DNA of 6,774 bases, taken from NCBI GenBank assembly GCA_021795255.1, contig JAJYPQ010000215.1:1-6774 (forward strand), read 5' to 3'. The notes under the pieces were generated by a model. The model searched no databases. It was not told the origin of the DNA and was given only the letters and a program-made list of their open reading frames with translations. The translations under genes were made by a program, and so were the position numbers. The DNA comes from Pseudomonadota bacterium. GTDB lineage: Bacteria; Pseudomonadota; Gammaproteobacteria; Acidiferrobacterales; Acidiferrobacteraceae. Below are positions 6,272-6,774 of the stretch, piece by piece (the first letter of the stretch is position 1; each line of letters begins with the position of its first letter).

Positions 6272-6774
6272 TTAGCCGGAATTCTCATCCAGGTTTTCTT
6301 GCGGCAGGCGAGCGTGGTCTTCGTAGTAATAGATGCCGATGCGCAGGCGGCGCATCTCGGGCCCGGCCTCGGGCGAACCCTCCAGAGGACTCAGTTCGCG
6401 GTGAAGCGTCTGAAGGAGTTGGTCGGCGGCTGCCTCTATTCGTGGGCGCGCAGCCTCTAAGCCCTTTTGGGGCAGGGCATCCCTATAAAGGGCGCGCTCC
6501 AGGAAGGGCGGATTCTCGCCGAGGTTATGGAAGGCGCAGGCCATGTGATCGCCGACGTTCTGCGCCAAAAAGTTGAGCTTCTCCTCGGGGACCATGGGCA
6601 CATAGGCTTGTCGCAGGAGGCGCACGCGGCCGTCCTCCGCGATCATCGCGGCCAGGGTGCGCACGAGATCATCAAGGATTGCGCGCGGCCTCATGTCGGC
6701 CTTGATGCGCCGCGCCAGGGTTTCGAAGCTGAGCGCGTTCGCGCTACGAAGAGGCAGCGGTTTTAATGTCCCGT
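6272..6774 (-). CDS. DUF6502-family protein, C-terminal part, 5' end off window
   Basis: The frame is open from the right edge to TAA at 6274-6272 (167 residues). An ATG at 6694 is internal: the upstream codons give PLPLRS...SFETLARRIKAD, which fits continuous protein. Recognised blocks are RAILDDLVRTLAAMIAEDGRVRLLRQAYVP, then NFLAQNVGDHMACAFHNL, PFLERALYRDAL and a C-terminal MRRLRIGIYYYED. This arrangement matches DUF6502, a family of unknown function that, from memory, has a helix-turn-helix-like N-terminus (not in this window) and is often found beside DUF5666 genes. The end overlaps the DUF5666 start by 17 bases, so the two were probably translated together. A regulatory role is possible but not shown. 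Confidence 0.8.
   Translation of the reverse strand, partial: GTLKPLPLRSANALSFETLARRIKADMRPRAILDDLVRTLAAMIAEDGRVRLLRQAYVPMVPEEKLNFLAQNVGDHMACAFHNLGENPPFLERALYRDALPQKGLEAARPRIEAAADQLLQTLHRELSPLEGSPEAGPEMRRLRIGIYYYEDHARLPQENLDENSG

Larger units (their letters stand above)
5220..6288 (-). pseudogene. DUF5666-family exported protein, broken by two frameshifts
   Basis: Three minus-strand frames join into one protein of about 356 residues. Part 1 (6288 to about 6105) has a signal peptide (LLIACLVFLASGFTA), then GGIGGTG and GVIQRFGSIFVNGTEY, the hallmark opening of DUF5666 proteins; it stops at 6102-6100. Part 2, in a second frame, resumes with YLRDGHDAQSKALRRGNVVFVEA and includes TVLGQTV and MDIRVSALPSAPGRWQATRV (another DUF5666 module); it stops at 5569-5567. 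Part 3, in a third frame, resumes with VTITGYLRAIRAGWRYEG and ends in a proline-rich tail (RPTIDRP, ARPQIDLPRPP). Each break equals the loss of one base. Adding one C at the run 6107-6110 or one G at 5570-5572 restores the frame with sensible residues. The function of the family is unknown. The gene overlaps the DUF6502 gene by 17 bases. Sequencing error is as likely as real decay. Confidence 0.8.

Noticed and set aside
5705..6460. Plus-strand open frame of 251 codons across the right end
   Set aside because: It lies antisense to the DUF5666 and DUF6502 genes, which have recognisable family motifs. Long antisense frames are common in GC-rich DNA.

Overview
The window reads as part of the extended alpha-carboxysome / CO2-concentrating locus of a chemolithoautotrophic proteobacterium. 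The protein set (DabA, a carboxysome PII-like protein, CbbQ, CsoS1D) and the GC-rich sequence with GC-rich third codon positions fit sulfur- or iron-oxidising autotrophs such as the Acidithiobacillus, Acidiferrobacter, Thiomonas or Halothiobacillus types. I cannot name the species from sequence alone.

Left third, + strand (2-2027): the 3' part of dabA (inorganic-carbon pump subunit), then a PII-like carboxysome protein gene whose ATG overlaps the dabA stop (ATGA), then after 50 bases cbbQ (Rubisco-activase AAA+ motor). Together these cover bicarbonate accumulation, sensing of adenylates and bicarbonate, and Rubisco repair. The partners dabB and cbbO are not visible.

Middle, - strand (3472-2061): csoS1D, a tandem-BMC shell protein proposed to form gated pores, followed 8 bases later by a Nudix hydrolase gene. 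The pair converges on cbbQ across a short GC hairpin. The start of csoS1D is a problem. The first usable codon is a TTG with no Shine-Dalgarno. The open frame continues 25 codons upstream with plausible coding sequence that resembles a CsoS2 N-repeat.

A stretch of about 400 bases without a recognisable gene (3473-3877) holds a possible sigma70 promoter and a stem-loop. It is followed on + by a small two-helix membrane protein of unknown function (3878-4225) and an outer-membrane beta-barrel protein with a signal peptide and terminal Phe (4433-5203).

Right end, - strand (6774-5220): the 3' part of a DUF6502-family gene, overlapping by 17 bases a DUF5666-family exported-protein gene. The DUF5666 gene is readable only by joining three frames. 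Both breaks behave like the loss of one base and lie near short C or G runs, so this is either a recent pseudogene or a sequence with homopolymer errors.

The observations most worth a second look are the csoS1D-Nudix pairing, the hidden N-terminus of csoS1D, and the twice-frameshifted DUF5666 gene.
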